NCBI GenBank assembly: GCA_900708905.1
Contig: CAADRB010000031.1
Coordinates: 874,061 to 938,060 of the forward strand
Direction: 5' to 3'
Length of the DNA stretch: 64,000 bases
Origin: Hymenolepis diminuta
Taxonomy: Eukaryota; Platyhelminthes; Cestoda; Cyclophyllidea; Hymenolepididae
In this document: piece by piece, positions 35,420 to 48,300 of the stretch
Layout: the number at the start of each line of letters is the position of its first letter
How positions within the stretch are numbered: position 1 is the stretch's first letter
Notes under the pieces: model-generated
What the model was told of the DNA's origin: nothing
Database searches by the model: none
What the model saw: only the letters and a program-made list of their open reading frames with translations
Made by a program: the position numbers and the translations under genes

Positions 35420-37260
35420 AACTCTCAATTTCATGATGTCGCAAGAAGTGTTTTGGGGTGTAGAGGCTAAAACAAAGACTATCGACTAACAGCAGACAAT
35501 CAAAGTGCCAATTATCCAGAAGACTGTATCACGAGTTAAGATTTATTGAACATAGCGATTAAAAGTCGAGTAAGACAGACAAGGTATGAGAGCAGGAGCA
35601 AACTAACAAATACTGTATACGGATATGTGAGAGCGTGATTATCAAGCTTCAACATCACAAGTTGCAGCGGCGATGATGTTTGTCTTTAATGTTCAGCAGT
35701 GGTTCTTCTAATCGTGATGGTTGGTCTTGACACTTCATTTCATTTCTTTCCAGTGGGTGCAAAGGCAATATGGTCTTAATAATAATACACCACGAAACAC
35801 GCGTTTCAAGCCATAATTTTGGATTATGCTTTGGTAAGTTTTTTACATATCGAATAGTTGAAGGGGAAGCAATTCTATTTTTCAGAAAGGAATTTGCTAT
35901 ATCTCTTGCTTATGAGTATTGGTTACTATTAATTCAATTTGTTCAGTACTATTTTACCGTTATTATTAAAGAAATTAACTAATATTTCATCATTTACGGT
36001 TGATAAGTTTGATTAGACTGGGGATAATGAATCCAAAGAGCGATAGTTTATTACATACTTGGAGTTGTTATTAATTAAGGGTTTTAAATGTGCGTTCGTT
36101 AGTAGCACTTTTTTACCCATATTTACATAAGCAAAACGTAATAATTTACAATAAATAATTTCTTAAATACCTCGAAGCAAAAATTTCTTTTCAGTAGATA
36201 TTACAAGCTCTGAAACTGTTGAAGACTATGGAAAGTACATTTTTAAGTTATCATTCAGCATATTCTTACAATAATTGTCAGTATATTATCATACATAAAC
36301 CGGTTAATATGAATTTTGTCACAAAAATCCCTCACTGGTTTACTTGGGATAAATTATAACTATGTTTCCTAATTCAAATAATTTAAGATTTCCTCAATTT
36401 TTGTGATATTTCATGATTTAAATTCCTTTTTTAATAAAATAAGAACACAGATGTTTGTAATATTATACGGGAAAAACCGTATACACAGGAAAACAAGCCA
36501 ATGAAATTTCTTATTGTTTGAATAGACTGTTATCTGTCAAAGAATAAATCTCAAATTTTGTAGTACATTAGGGCAAATTTATGCAAATATTATAAATGGA
36601 GTTAAATTAGGCTCCTTTGGGCCACACACAATCTTGCTTCTGATACTGCATATAACTCATTTAAAGTGTTACTTAGTCTTATCTTTCAACCCAATTAACT
36701 TTTTAGGAATGTAAAAAGTTAAATTTTTCCCCATAAAAGGTGAGAAATCGAACCTTGAGTCAAATTTAAGACAATGACAAGATATGGTATTTTACGTTAC
36801 TTCTTAAATCCTAAAATTTGACTGTGCAAAATTAATTGCCTCAGAATATTATTTTTGAATATGTCAGTGCACTTTAAAAATCAGGATTTTATCTCAAAAA
36901 AGCGAAATTAGGAGACATACTTAAATATTTTATTTTCTAATATAATGGAATATTCTTAAACTTAGGAAGAATTGTTTTCTATCTGTAAGCAATAAAAACC
37001 ATAATTTCAGTTTAATTAAAATGTGAAAATTAGCTGTATCAAATTATTTGGATCACCAGTAAAAGTAAATGATTTTTTCAAATATCCCGCGCTAATTTTC
37101 AAAATAAATGTCCGAATATTTGGGTTAATTTTATAAATATTCACTCAAACAGATTGCTGTAAAACTCCGTATTAATTCTTTAAACCTCTGAGTAAATCCA
37201 TATTTGTCTATTCTTTATGCTTTAAACCATTTCATGTAATATAAATAAAACATAATATAA
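35420..37260. other. AT-rich stretch between LTR-like repeats
   Basis: No exon or retrotransposon coding remnant is recognisable. The + frame at 35770-35982 has no motif or splice context. Confidence 0.4.
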
Positions 37261-37267
37261 TGCAAAC

Positions 37268-37626
37268 TGTTATAGGCAACAGATGCCTATCAACATCTGG
37301 TAATTAGGAATGATCGACTGGAGATAAGACCTCCACTACAGTGTCCACAGGTAGTCCCGCTCTGTGTTTGCGTGTTACCACATAGATACTTAAACAAATG
37401 TCGATCATCACACCCAGACGCCGACGACGAGATATGACTAACGTATACCAAAGAAATGTTTTGCATACGATTTACAAATATGTAATCTATATAAATTTGT
37501 ATAATTTACTTAATAATAAATTAGGGTGACTTGCCTGCCACTCCTGGACTGATCTGGCGACATGAGTGGCTTAACTTATTCTAAATATTCAATCGATGTG
37601 ACCCCGGCAGACCTAACGTTGTTACA
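37268..37626 (+). repeat. LTR-like repeat R325, copy 2 (diverged)
   Basis: It starts TGTTATAGGCAACAGATGCC and ends CCTAACGTTGTTACA. It is colinear with 33995-34319, with scattered substitutions and a roughly 35-bp AT-rich insertion near 37460-37500. TG and CA ends are preserved, but no matching target duplication is evident. It supports the LTR interpretation and gives an older reference copy. Confidence 0.7.
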
Positions 37627-37859
37627 CAGTTAACTATGTTATGACTACAAATTAATATCATTAGCCAGCATTTATATATTTAATAGCCATAAGAAAGTGG
37701 CAGATTTTTATTTGCAAATATAACTTAGTAACAAGATTTTGATGTAATTGGTCTTGTAGGAACTATTAACTCTCGACAACATTAACATTCACAGCACTTG
37801 ACTTGGTGAGAGAGAAGATATCCTGTAGACGCTCTTGAGAGAAACTAGCATTCTGATGC

Positions 37860-38000
37860 CAACTTTATCGATTAGAATTAACCAGGACCATTGGTTTCAC
37901 ACACCTCCGATTTTGCACCCACAGGCTTTCATCTCGTGATCTCTGACCTAGCAGTCATGCGTAATGACCGTTGCGCCACCGGCACACCCTAAAAAAGTAT
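37860..38000 (-). repeat. tRNA-like SINE head
   Basis: On the minus strand, GCCGGTGGCGCAACGGTC resembles a tRNA 5' end with an A box (TGGCGCAACGG), followed about 30 bp later by a weak B-box-like GGTCAGAGATCACG. A related sequence appears to lie at 48935-49080. It is too decayed to be a functional tRNA; a tRNA-derived SINE is the likely source. Confidence 0.4.
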
Positions 38001-38766
38001 CATTCAACGCTCGACTTGGGAAGGATGATAGAATCTATGAGTCCTCCTGGTGAGAGGATTATATCTTACCACCTCTCTTTATTAATCTCAATGAATAGGT
38101 GTAAGTGGCGTTTCTAGTTACTGGACCTATAGCTGGAGGCTAAATAGATGAATGTACTAATCATCGTCCAGTGTTGTGGGGTTTAAATGTTTATGTTGCT
38201 ATCTTTCGTAAATTAATTTTGTGATATTTTACTGCCAATAAAATTTACGATATACCGCTGATTTTGATCAGTAAAATGCTAAGCAAAATTAAATAGACAG
38301 ATTTTATGAAATATTTTATACAAAGTTTTGTCAAGTGGCCGTTAATAATAGTTGCAGATATATATTTTACTCCAAAGTAATACTTTTTACTTTAGAAAAC
38401 AGCCAAAATTGTCATTAAATTTCACACATTCATTAGAAAGGTTCTTTAATGTGAAGTGACGGTCAAAATTTGACCATGAGTGACTAGACAAATGTTGGGG
38501 AATTTTAACCCCCAAATCAAAGTTTTGAATATGCTACTCGATCCTTTCGCTTGCCAAGAAAATTTAGTTAATGAAATACCAGACCTCATGGTACTGCAAG
38601 ATATGATGTGATTATTATACGAAAAGTCACATCATTGAATTCCTTTATAACGTGAATGATCCCATCGTCTGCATCAAAATCATCTGTCTGCCATCATGTT
38701 ACCGCTGCACGAAGTGAAACGAGGTCGGATTCTTGTGCCCTGTCGAGGAAATGAGCTGTAGCTAGG

Positions 38767-39090
38767 TAATGAAGTTAAGTCTACCGGGGTCACATAGATC
38801 GAATATTTGGAATAAGTCAAGCCACTCATAAGTCACGCCAGATCAGTTCGGACGTGGCAGACGAGCCACCCCAATTTATTATTAAGTAAATTGGGTTTGT
38901 ATACAAAACATTTCTTTGGTATACGTCAGTCATGTCTCGTCGTCGGTGTTTCGGTGTGATGATCGACATCTGTTTAAGTGGTAAAACGCAAACACACAGC
39001 GGGACTGCCCTGGGACACTGTAATGGAGATCTTATCTCTAGTCAACCACTCCTAATCACCAGATGTTGATAGACATCTGCTTGCTATAGT
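38767..39090 (-). repeat. LTR-like repeat R325, copy 3 (inverted)
   Basis: This is the reverse complement of 33995-34319 with only a handful of differences, clustered at the TATAGCA end. In minus orientation it directly follows the integrase tail of the gypsy fragment at 39225-40905, where a 3' LTR would be. Confidence 0.75.
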
Positions 39091-39224
39091 ATCTCCCATT
39101 GAAATATGAGGCATCTAACTTGGGGATTCGAGACGAACCCTTTGGTCAGTCATGATGTTGTCTAGTATCCGGTATTTGCTTTGTACACTTTAAGGTCTCT
39201 TAATTTGGAAAGCATGGAATTATT

Positions 39225-40905
39225 TTTGAGGCAAATATTACTTTCTTATACGTAGAACGCCTTCGTCGTAAGTTCGACCAGGAGACGAGAGAAATGCCAC
39301 CGATGCCATGCCTGATAGTACATGGGGGAAAATATCTTGATCGTTTCTTTCGCGTCATTACACCATATCGGGGGATCGCCGGCTGCTGGAGAATTAGAGA
39401 ACTGTAAGACATAGAACACAAAAAATTAATAACATCAAGACTATTCAGAAAATGATGTTTTTCGCAATTCAACAAATCAAACCCTCCCGGTTTAATTTGT
39501 TTGTGATCGCAAAATCAAATGTTCTTTCCGGTCTCCATGTTGTGGATATCACCGCCATGCCGCTCAGTGATTGTGGCAGCTGTCCATTAGTATTTTAAAC
39601 CATGGTTGAGGGGATACACAAGTTCGCCTACGTTATGTTTTGATAGAAAGTCTTTTCACACGCTGTCCTCAAAACTTGACCTCTAAATCCTGCTGCCGGG
39701 GTGGATTGTCCTAACACGGCGACGGATCTCCTTAGCCGAATAATCGATCGGTCGGAGCAAAATTAGGCAAAAATGAAGATTCAGACTATGTATTTGGATC
39801 CGTGATGAGTGTTTCTGGAACATATTAAGTTAAAAAGAGTATGTTCAGGATAGAAATGATCTGCTAGTTGTCGGCGCGGATAGAATAACATAGTACTCTT
39901 TCAAGTGTGAATTTATCACCGTGGTGCATGCCACACATTTAGTGGGTTCGGAGTGGTAAGTTAGAGTCGATCCCTAGGAGAATCTGGTTTTAGTGATTGA
40001 ATATGAATAGAAGGATAAGGGATTTTGACAACATGTAGACACTGGTTGCATCCTCTCACGAGATTCTCCGCATTCGTAGGTTCGAGAGTAAGTGTCTGCC
40101 AGGTTTCGTTTTCGTCTGGGAATTGAATGAGATTGGGCTCACTGATCCAATCTAGATCCAGTGGGTCAATATTTTGATTTGTGTCGTAGCACTCTTTGGA
40201 GATCGTTTTCTCCAGGAATGTAGCCTCGCATTGTATCGATACGTAGAGTTGCATAGCATTAGATATTGGAGCCAGTGTTAATCATAGCTCTACCTAGTCT
40301 GAGTTAAATGCTCTCTTGTTGTTCAGATTCCGTCTCGTTGAGCTTGACAGAAGCCCTCTTTGTAACCATTTTCGTTGCAGTTCTGACAGTGAAGTCTTCG
40401 ATAGGGCAGTCTTGATGATATCGACGTTCTCCACAAAATCAGTATCTTTGGAGCGACTTACTATAACGAAACCAACTAAGGGTTCTGGTATTAATCTCGT
40501 AGAGCCAACAATCTAGAAAACTTGGTAATATAGCAATTTAACACAGAAGCTAATAATCCACGGCAAATCACAAGACACGTTATAGTCAACACGAATGTAT
40601 TGACGAAACTCCCTCTCCATCAGTATCGGCTTAAACAAATAAGTATGGTTATCAAGTGTCTTTTACCAGTGGGGAAATAAAGAAGTAAATTACATTTTTA
40701 TTCATAGAAGAAATATTGGGAGCGGGGAAAATAATTATCATTTCTTCTAACATGACCACTTCTATCATTCGTTGGATAATTTTCGAATGGGGAGTGGGTC
40801 CCTCCGGTCGATAGATAAATCATTTTCAGATCCTTTCAGGCTGAACGTTCGCGGTTCATGGTCCAGCTCCAGGTTCGAGTTCACGACGAGATCCCTTGAC
40901 ACTCA
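39225..40905 (-). mobile_element. Internally deleted Ty3/gypsy retrotransposon, copy B
   Basis: It is colinear with 18190-19290. In minus order there is a Gag-like remnant (40753-40905), interrupted by the 294-bp LTR at 40459-40752, then zinc-knuckle remains CGERRYHQDCPIEDF and CQNCNENGYKEGFC (about 40330-40450; the knuckle His is Tyr). A frame at 39961-40254 carries an integrase zinc-finger part, AENLVRGCNQCLHVV. A catalytic-start remnant (SEPT...VINSH) lies near 39900. The integrase tail WTAATITERHGGDIHN (about 39550-39590) and an Arg-rich end QPAIPRYGVMTRKKRSRYFP (about 39330-39390) follow. Protease, reverse transcriptase and RNase H are absent. Multiple stops and frameshifts show it is dead. 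Confidence 0.75.
40459..40752 (+). mobile_element. 294-bp solo LTR, copy 2, inserted in a gypsy fragment
   Basis: It has the same length and orientation as 35069-35362, starting TACTATAACG (first G changed to A) and ending TTCTAACA, with AATAAA near the 3' end. It interrupts the gypsy Gag remnant: flanking bases on either side correspond to contiguous sequence near 19140 in copy A, which gives the empty site. Flanking pentamers CGACT and TGACC are only partly alike, as expected for an older insertion. Confidence 0.8.
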
Positions 40906-42484
40906 GTTTTTTTGACGGTCAAAAATTAAATTGCACTAATCCTAAGTAAGAATACTTTTATAATCTGGCTGGAATTTCCCTTGTAAAATCTAATGACCCT
41001 AAAGACGACAACAAATCGGAGACAGGAGAGTTGGGATGGACTAGTGAAAGTGAATTTGGGTATAAAGGCTACATAAAGTACACTTATAGTGATTGCTTTT
41101 GCCCCTTTGCGAGTTACACCGTGGCCGTTTAGGCTGAGCAGACATATGAGTCATCGTGAAATTTATAATAAAATCTTTGATTACTGAATTCGTAAGTAGA
41201 TCATTGCTCCATCAGTTATCTTTAACACATTTACGTACGTGAATTTATTGCGATTTAAAAGATATGATCAATCAAGATATCAATAGTTTACTGTAATTTT
41301 TGATCTGCCTGAAATTAAAGAATCCATATAATGAGAGACTAAATAAAAGTTAATAATTATCGAAGATAATAAAATTCCAATCTCTAATAGTAACTTGCGC
41401 TTTTTTCTATAAAACAGAGTTTATCCAAAATTTTCATTTAACTTAATGTATATGAGCGCATAATTCTAAATGATGATAAATGCTGAAGGTTGAGTGAAAT
41501 TTAAAATAAAGCCAACGTTCAAAGAGTCGCACATCATATATTCATTGCATTATGCTCTAATTTACCGCAGTTCATATTTAATGAAAAATTTTCCTGACTG
41601 TATGATTGCATTCGTACTATGAACATATTAAACGGTTGGGTAATTTATACATTCGGGGATATCATTGTAATAGATTTTTCTTCTAAATGTCAGGAGATCA
41701 CCATGAAAATCCCAGTGAACCAAAAGCTCGCTAAAGTTCGTTTATTGTAAATAATATCAGTTTCATAATCTTTTCTTAAATTTTCATCGTGTCATACTTA
41801 TTAAACTTTATTAATGATGAAAATGAACACAATTTTCAATATTTGATAGAAATTTGGAACCGGAATGATAGACTTGGCTTGTAAGAAGGGTTAGGCGTTG
41901 GTAGAAAAGTTGTTTGCAAGCACATGTATTTATTAGGACGTTGAGGAATAAGAACGGCTAGGGGAAAATGGAACATGCAAACCATTGTCACATGGGGCGA
42001 GGAAGAATTCATATCAGAGACTAATCGTTTACATATTCTATTAGTTGGTGTGCCCCATTGTCACTGATTCATCCCATTGTTGGTAACGAGCGATTCAATA
42101 CTTTGAAATGGTCGGCGTGGTCTAGCTTAGCCTGATTTCGATTTACTTCTCAGGCTAGGAGATTGTATTTCACGGCCTCTCCATGAATGGACTTCTATCA
42201 TCAAGACTACATAGATGGTGGGTTTTTACTAAGATAAAAAGCTAGAACAAAGTATATTTTTTACGTTTGCTCACATTTATTACATCAGGGGAATTAGGAT
42301 ATGATATTTTAGTACTATATTCACAAATTTAAGAAAGTATTATAAAACCGGATTTATTAATTTATAACATTACTTCATATTACTTCCGAGGAAAATCATA
42401 AAATAAAACATTGTATAAATTTTGCTCTAAGTGAGAAATAATAGAAAATAGAAAATTAAATACTTATCGTAGATCATAGCAAGT
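40906..42484. other. Non-coding stretch with no recognised feature
   Basis: Nothing coding or repeated was recognised on either strand. Confidence 0.4.
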
Positions 42485-42800
42485 GTGTCAACTGCATAAC
42501 ACTATTGAGGTTGGCCAAAGGAATCTCTCGCGCGCTCTGGAAAGTGCGGCTACTATCGATCGCATACCGAGCAAACACGAGCGTAGGTGCAGAGACCTTC
42601 CAGCCAATTGGTGATCAATATTTTTTCAACATAGCGTTAGGTGTACTTAAAATTGCTAAGCATTTTCAGTATGACTCTCTCTTCATCATATCTCCAGTGT
42701 TCTCACTACTCTGCACGTAGTCTAGCCAATTTTGGGCAGAAATTTATACCAGAGGACTCTGTTGAAGGCTTATTCTACTTTTCAGCTAGTCGTACCTCAG
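42485..42800. repeat. Dispersed repeat, copy 2 of 2 (partner at 595-915)
   Basis: It is colinear with 595-915, sharing ATCGATCGC, CCTTCCAGC, GCTAAGCATTTT, CAGTGTTCTCACTACT and AGAGGACTCTG. A 71-codon + frame across it is not open in the partner copy and is rejected as a gene. Confidence 0.6.
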
Positions 42801-43950
42801 TCAAGAGCTCATTTGCATAGCATCCCCTCAAATGTCTGCACAAATATGGTTGTTTTGAAAAGAATAATTTTGATTATATAAATCCCTTTTTATAAGACAA
42901 ATTCAATTTAGGAATTCTGTTGTTGAATAAGGTAGAATGAGGCTTTTCCAATTGTTTAAACTTTCTTAAAATAAGTATGTATGGTTTTTATCATCGATGT
43001 CAATATGTACTTTTAAATCGAAATTAAATGTGGAATAAGATTAATTAATTTAAAATATACGATTGCACATCGAAATACTGCTTTTGATTTTTTGAAGTAA
43101 AATATCGCATCTTGATTTAATTTCAAATATATTCACGAAGTGTTTTGAAGCAAACACACATAATATAATAATTCATATTTCCGGCAACAAGATTAAAGAA
43201 AATTATTTCAATTTTAATTCTTATTTTCAATGCAGAGTAAATATATAATAAATAATGTTACTAATATTTGCCAATGTCATTTCTTTAACTACCAACGCAG
43301 GTATTTTTAACTGAAATTTGGAAAATTTGGAAAAAATGCGAGGTAGACGATTTAATTGGCTGATTATACCGTTTAGAAATAGGATAGTGGAACAGGTCCT
43401 TTTGAAGAGCAACTTTGAAAGATATGGAGAAAAGAAGTTGCAAAATGTTCCCATCCAAAACTGCACTCATTTTATATCCATTTCATAGATTGTGGGCTAA
43501 TTGACTACATTTAAATATTTTAAAGAAATCAGTCAAATCATAGTGCAGGCGTACGACTATAAATTGAACAATTGATGCCACTCGATTACAATTTTAACCT
43601 CCGTCAAAATAAAGAAAATGGCGGAATAATAATTTATATGCATTTGCGAAAATCAAAGTCTAATGCCATAAAAATAAATTACAAATCGGACCTCCCAGTT
43701 TTATTTTTTAAGTACCATCTGTTGTACAGAATACAAGGATTTTCGTCAATTAAATCAAAAATTTTTGTTTTATGAAACAAATGCCAATATTATTTTTAAG
43801 TTTATTTTTGCACTCTGACCAGTTTGCACATTAAAACTTTATCTTAAGGTGAAGAAAACACAAAATAAAATATCGGTTGCATCTAGCGAAAATATTTACT
43901 GAACTTTCATAATTATATTTTCATCTTGATACTCCATTCCCCCTCTCCAC
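42801..43950. other. AT-rich stretch with no recognised feature
   Basis: Only short AT-rich frames are present. Overlapping minus frames at 43227-43470 show no domain. Confidence 0.35.
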
Positions 43951-43956
43951 CCCATT

Positions 43957-44560
43957 TTAAGCCACGTGTTGCTTGTAGAACTTCTTCGGGGTTTGCTTGA
44001 AGTCCGTCTGTTGATTCCGTACTCCTTCTTGGCGCTTCATAATTCTCCCAGCATATTCTAGTGACTGATACACCTTCCTCCTATTAGTATTTCCATTGGA
44101 GAACAACGGTCAGGTGTTCTATCGATGTTCCTCCCCTTATTTCGCAGGATCTATTCCTTCCACTTTCCTTGGTTCGAAACATTCACTTCGGATGCTAGGA
44201 TGCGCCTTTGGTTCCAGAAGGAAGACCTCTAATCTCTGTCTCCCCGACAGCATTCATTTTCGATACTGGTTTCGATTCAGTGAATATCACAGGAACTAGT
44301 TTAGATTCTGCTTCCCTTTCTCTACTTATTCCTGCTCGTTTTTGTAATAGATTTGTGAGAATCCTTTTGCCGATTTTCACTCCGCTTCATATCTTTCTTC
44401 GAGCTGGCTATTGGTTCTGTTACCACAATGACCATTGGTTTAACTTTTTGAGTGACGTTCTTCAATGTGAATTCGAATTTCGCTCGGCACATTGTTTCCT
44501 TAATTCCAGTCTACCAAGTTGCAATGAACGATTCGCATGGACGAGATCGGGCAAATTATA
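43957..44560 (-). pseudogene. Degenerate coding block, possible LINE remnant
   Basis: The minus strand shows protein-like stretches in shifting frames with stops between them. The most coherent ends at TAA (43957-43959) and reads RRKVYQSLEYAGRIMKRQEG, then NQQTDFKQTPKKFYKQ. A Lys/Arg-rich KKFYKQ-type segment of this kind occurs between domains of several non-LTR retrotransposon polyproteins, which is the only hint of identity. Another stretch, LTNLLQKRAGISREREAESK, lies at 44195-44380. The region is less AT-rich than its surroundings, fitting decayed coding DNA. The assignment is weak. Confidence 0.35.
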
Positions 44561-44900
44561 AATTATCACGAAGCCAGAATTCAGTTAGTGGCTTACGGAG
44601 AGTGGAAACATTCTAAGACATAGTTGCAGTAGGAATTCAATTGGCATAACTATATTTGTCGTAATTTTGTTAATTTACGTGTTCATTAACAATATCTTTT
44701 AACGTGATCTTACTACCTGTTTCGAGCGATCTGAGGATTTGACAACATATATCAGCTTGATGAAATAATCGAAGAATATCCGAAAATAATAGACATTTGA
44801 AGTGATCCTTCGAAATGGCAGATATTAAGAATTTATTTTGTTTTCTTAATGTTTCTACATTAAAAATAATTTTTAATCATGAAATTGTTCATCCGAACTA

Positions 44901-45305
44901 ATGAATAACCTGTACAGTACACAGGTTTTCGAAGCAGCTGGATATCTTTTTACAAAGTCTAACATCTCCAACTTCGTCTTCTCTTTCCTGTCTACCGCCA
45001 TTTTTGTGGATATTTTGGGGACTGCAAGCTTAAATTACATTAAGTTTAAAGTAAAATTACATGTATTAAGCGATAATTTGAGAGATAATAAGATACACGA
45101 TTGTTTGTTAAGGGGATTCTCCCCAAATATGCGATCCACAGAAGTTTGTAAAAACACTCAAGCTTATTTTAGGAACGTATTTTACAGTACTCTCCATGGA
45201 AATAGGGATAGATTCGTTTTGAAACTCGCATTATTGATAAGAAATTATAAAGAGCAGCTGCCCATTCTGGGCACTTGGTTTGCATCGATGGTCAAAGATC
45301 TCTGA
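44901..45305 (+). CDS. Unrecognised 134-codon open frame
   Basis: It is the longest unexplained open frame in the window with a start and stop. The product would begin MNNLYSTQVFEAAGYLFTKS, contain a hydrophobic segment (SNFVFSFLSTAIFVDILGTA) and end in a basic part (VLKLALLIRNYKEQL). No signal peptide, known domain or splice signal is evident. The length is somewhat more than expected by chance in AT-rich DNA, but codon composition is not distinctive. It may be a small gene, a transposon scrap or chance. Confidence 0.25.
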   Translation: MNNLYSTQVFEAAGYLFTKSNISNFVFSFLSTAIFVDILGTASLNYIKFKVKLHVLSDNLRDNKIHDCLLRGFSPNMRSTEVCKNTQAYFRNVFYSTLHGNRDRFVLKLALLIRNYKEQLPILGTWFASMVKDL

Positions 45306-48300
45306 CCCCTAACTTCGCAGAAGGACACGCAGGTCATTGTAATAACGGTTATCTAAAGCACATTTATTTATTCGCATTTTACTGATGTTAAAAGGGAAGT
45401 AAATGAATTTTATCAGCAACTTACTATACTTATTTATCATCCTGAAATTAGAACTGGAAAATGGAAATTTTAATCAGAACTTAATAGATATTGAAGAAAT
45501 TGAATTATAATTCAGAAGTCTTACTGTTTACTATTAATTTAATGAAAAATATTCACTTAAAATTTGTGTAAATTAGCTTGCTTAGACATCAAAATTTAAC
45601 AAAAACTCATGTTTAACAAATTCATTTATTTGGTATTTAAAATCTTACATATGGATCACCGAAGTAACTTAGTGATCCCAAAAAACGATAGCTTAGATTA
45701 CTAAAATCAATTCATTAAGTAATATACCAAATTATCTTTGCTTACTGGAAAATGATTATAAATTAATCGGCTAAATAGTTGCTAATAATAAATAAATTTT
45801 TGAAAAATTGGGCTAAATGCTATTTTGAAAAAACTTTCCACAAGACCAATTTGTACGTCCACAATCAAGAATATAGATAATTCCGCAAAGACTTCCTTAA
45901 CAGCTTAAAGAAGTTAGAAAATTACAGATTTTTCGTGAACATATTTTTAATTACTTAGCATCATTTTAAAGCTTCTTTAATCTTTCATCGCATTTGTAAA
46001 ATTATTTTTATAATTCATAGGTGTTTTGGATAAATCTCTTCCGATCTTCGTCTCAGTAGAAGCATTTTAAGGAGCTATTTTACAAAAATATCTTATGAAA
46101 ATATTTTGAAGCTACATCACATATAAAATGCAAGCCTATTAAAATAATAATTGAACAATTATTAAAATTTTACTGTATACAATTATAAGATTCTAGTAAA
46201 ATTAGTTAAAACAACATGTTAGTATGAATGAAATATATTAAATAAATCAATAGAGAAAAGCCGTTTTTTTATTATAATTACAATTTATTTACGGGCAATA
46301 TATTTAAAACAAACAGTTTTAATATATATTTGTCATTAATTTAATCTCCGGCATTTCGATGCAATATTTATTTAATTTTTTATTTAAGCATTTCAAATTC
46401 TAAATTCATTTTCATACAAATATTCATATGTGGTGGTAATTTAAAATTGCTCTTTAATTATTAGCTAAATTAATAGTTCACCGTTAATTGCTAATCACCA
46501 TTTAAGAAAATTTTCCTAAAATTGAGGTTTTTAAATAATAAACTTTCAAGTGAATAAGAAGACACCTTTTTAAGGATAAAATCCTTCAAACAGTCGAACA
46601 ATTTTATGATAAAGCTTAAACACGATTGTGTGAATACAAAAAAAATAGCTGAGTGGAAACCCCATTAGCATCCATATTGCCCGATGGTACATCAGTTCAA
46701 AGATAGCTGACGCCGGTAGAAGAGGAAATCTCGTAAGGATATTTCATCTGCAAGACCAAACATAATTCCACCAAAAAATGTAAAGAATTCAAACGCGGAC
46801 AATGCAAAATTATTGAGCATATTTACCGTCTGCTATTTTATGTAAGAAATTAATTTATAGGTCTTGTTAATTTGTATTTATCAATTTTCTATATAATTGC
46901 TATATCAAAGATAATAATATTTTCCCTAAAAATGATCAATATATGTAAGTTTCTTTATTTTCCAGTTTTTAAGTCCCCCTTATTTGAACGAATTTGTTTA
47001 CATTACGGGTGTAAATGTCACAGAATAAAAAGCGACCTATCGTTCCGAAAGTAGATACCGTGGTCATATTATGCTGTCGGGATGTATTTATAACAAGGCA
47101 ATTTCTTACGATATCCTACGAAGGAGAGCCGATTATAACAATCATGTATGTATAATGAAGGATACGTTGGAGAGGATAGAAAAGGTGTTGTGAGGAAAGA
47201 CCAGCAGTTAAGGAGTTCCGGAATCCTGTATTCGTTACTTGGAGTACTAAGCATGTTCTTGTCCATGATATCAGTCGATGGTCGGTTTTCCCACTTAAGT
47301 TCTTATTTTTTCAAATGTTTTGTTTGTTTGTCTTCGAGAATAGACTTTGTGCAAATGCATAATTAAATAATAATTAGAAGGTAGAAGAATAAAGGGCCTG
47401 AGAAAAATGAGACCATTTTGTTGTAGAAATTTCGAATCAGACAAAAAAACGCGACGTCGCTGTATAAAAATCGAATAAATCGCAATTGATTGAGGTTCAA
47501 AATCTTCATTTATAGCTAATTAAATTCTATTTTCAAATTTTGAATGTTATTTCTCTTTATCTTCACTTATTATTTTTTCAAACCACTAATAAGTTTTTTA
47601 AAAGCATTTTTTGGACCGTTATTCAAGGCATTAAAAACACTGATAAAATTATTCATATCGGATGCAAATTACCGACACAAAAGCAGTCTTTTTCAAGAAA
47701 AACTATTAAAACAGTTTTCAATACATAATAGATTGATAAAAATAACATATAGACTTGACTATATCGAATTCAAATATATTCATCAAAGTTGTAACTTTCA
47801 TTACTTGAGGAAATGGAAAACGGTTTGACAGGTTTATAGTCTTGGAAATACATAAACAGGGGAAACGATTGAATGGTTCAATAATGGTGAAGATTGAGAG
47901 CAAAGAATAAATAAGGATAAATTAATCTAATATCTTAAGATCCCAATTCTAATATCTAAGTAAATGATGTTAATTTCTGATATTTTCAAATTTATGCATC
48001 GACAAAAATAAAGTACTTGAAATCCAATAATTCTGAATCAAAAAGGGTTTGTGTGGACACAAATAAAAATTTTATCAGGAGAGCAAATAGTAGTATCTAT
48101 CTGCTGACAAGAGAGATCTTTGTGAGTTTTCCTCTTCTACATTGACTTCCTCTGCTTAACTTTCTGAAGGAGTGGTGGATATCAAAGAATAAATTGTTTT
48201 ACGTCTATACCGTGTAAAGCAATGGCAATCAGGTAATTGAAAGCAATTTTAGGCACGGCGTATCTCCTCAACTTATTACAGTTATCTTTCAACTAAAAAG

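Noticed and set aside
33995..39090. Whole 5-kb region as one DNA transposon with 324-bp terminal inverted repeats
   Set aside because: No flanking target duplication or transposase was found, and a third diverged direct copy inside plus the gypsy linkage favour independent LTR insertions.
39961..40254. 97-codon minus frame as a cysteine-containing host protein
   Set aside because: It sits between zinc-knuckle and integrase remnants and fits an integrase zinc-finger piece.
44096..44561. Overlapping + frames of 67 and 117 codons
   Set aside because: The minus strand of this block is more protein-like and clearly degenerate; the + frames are its antisense.
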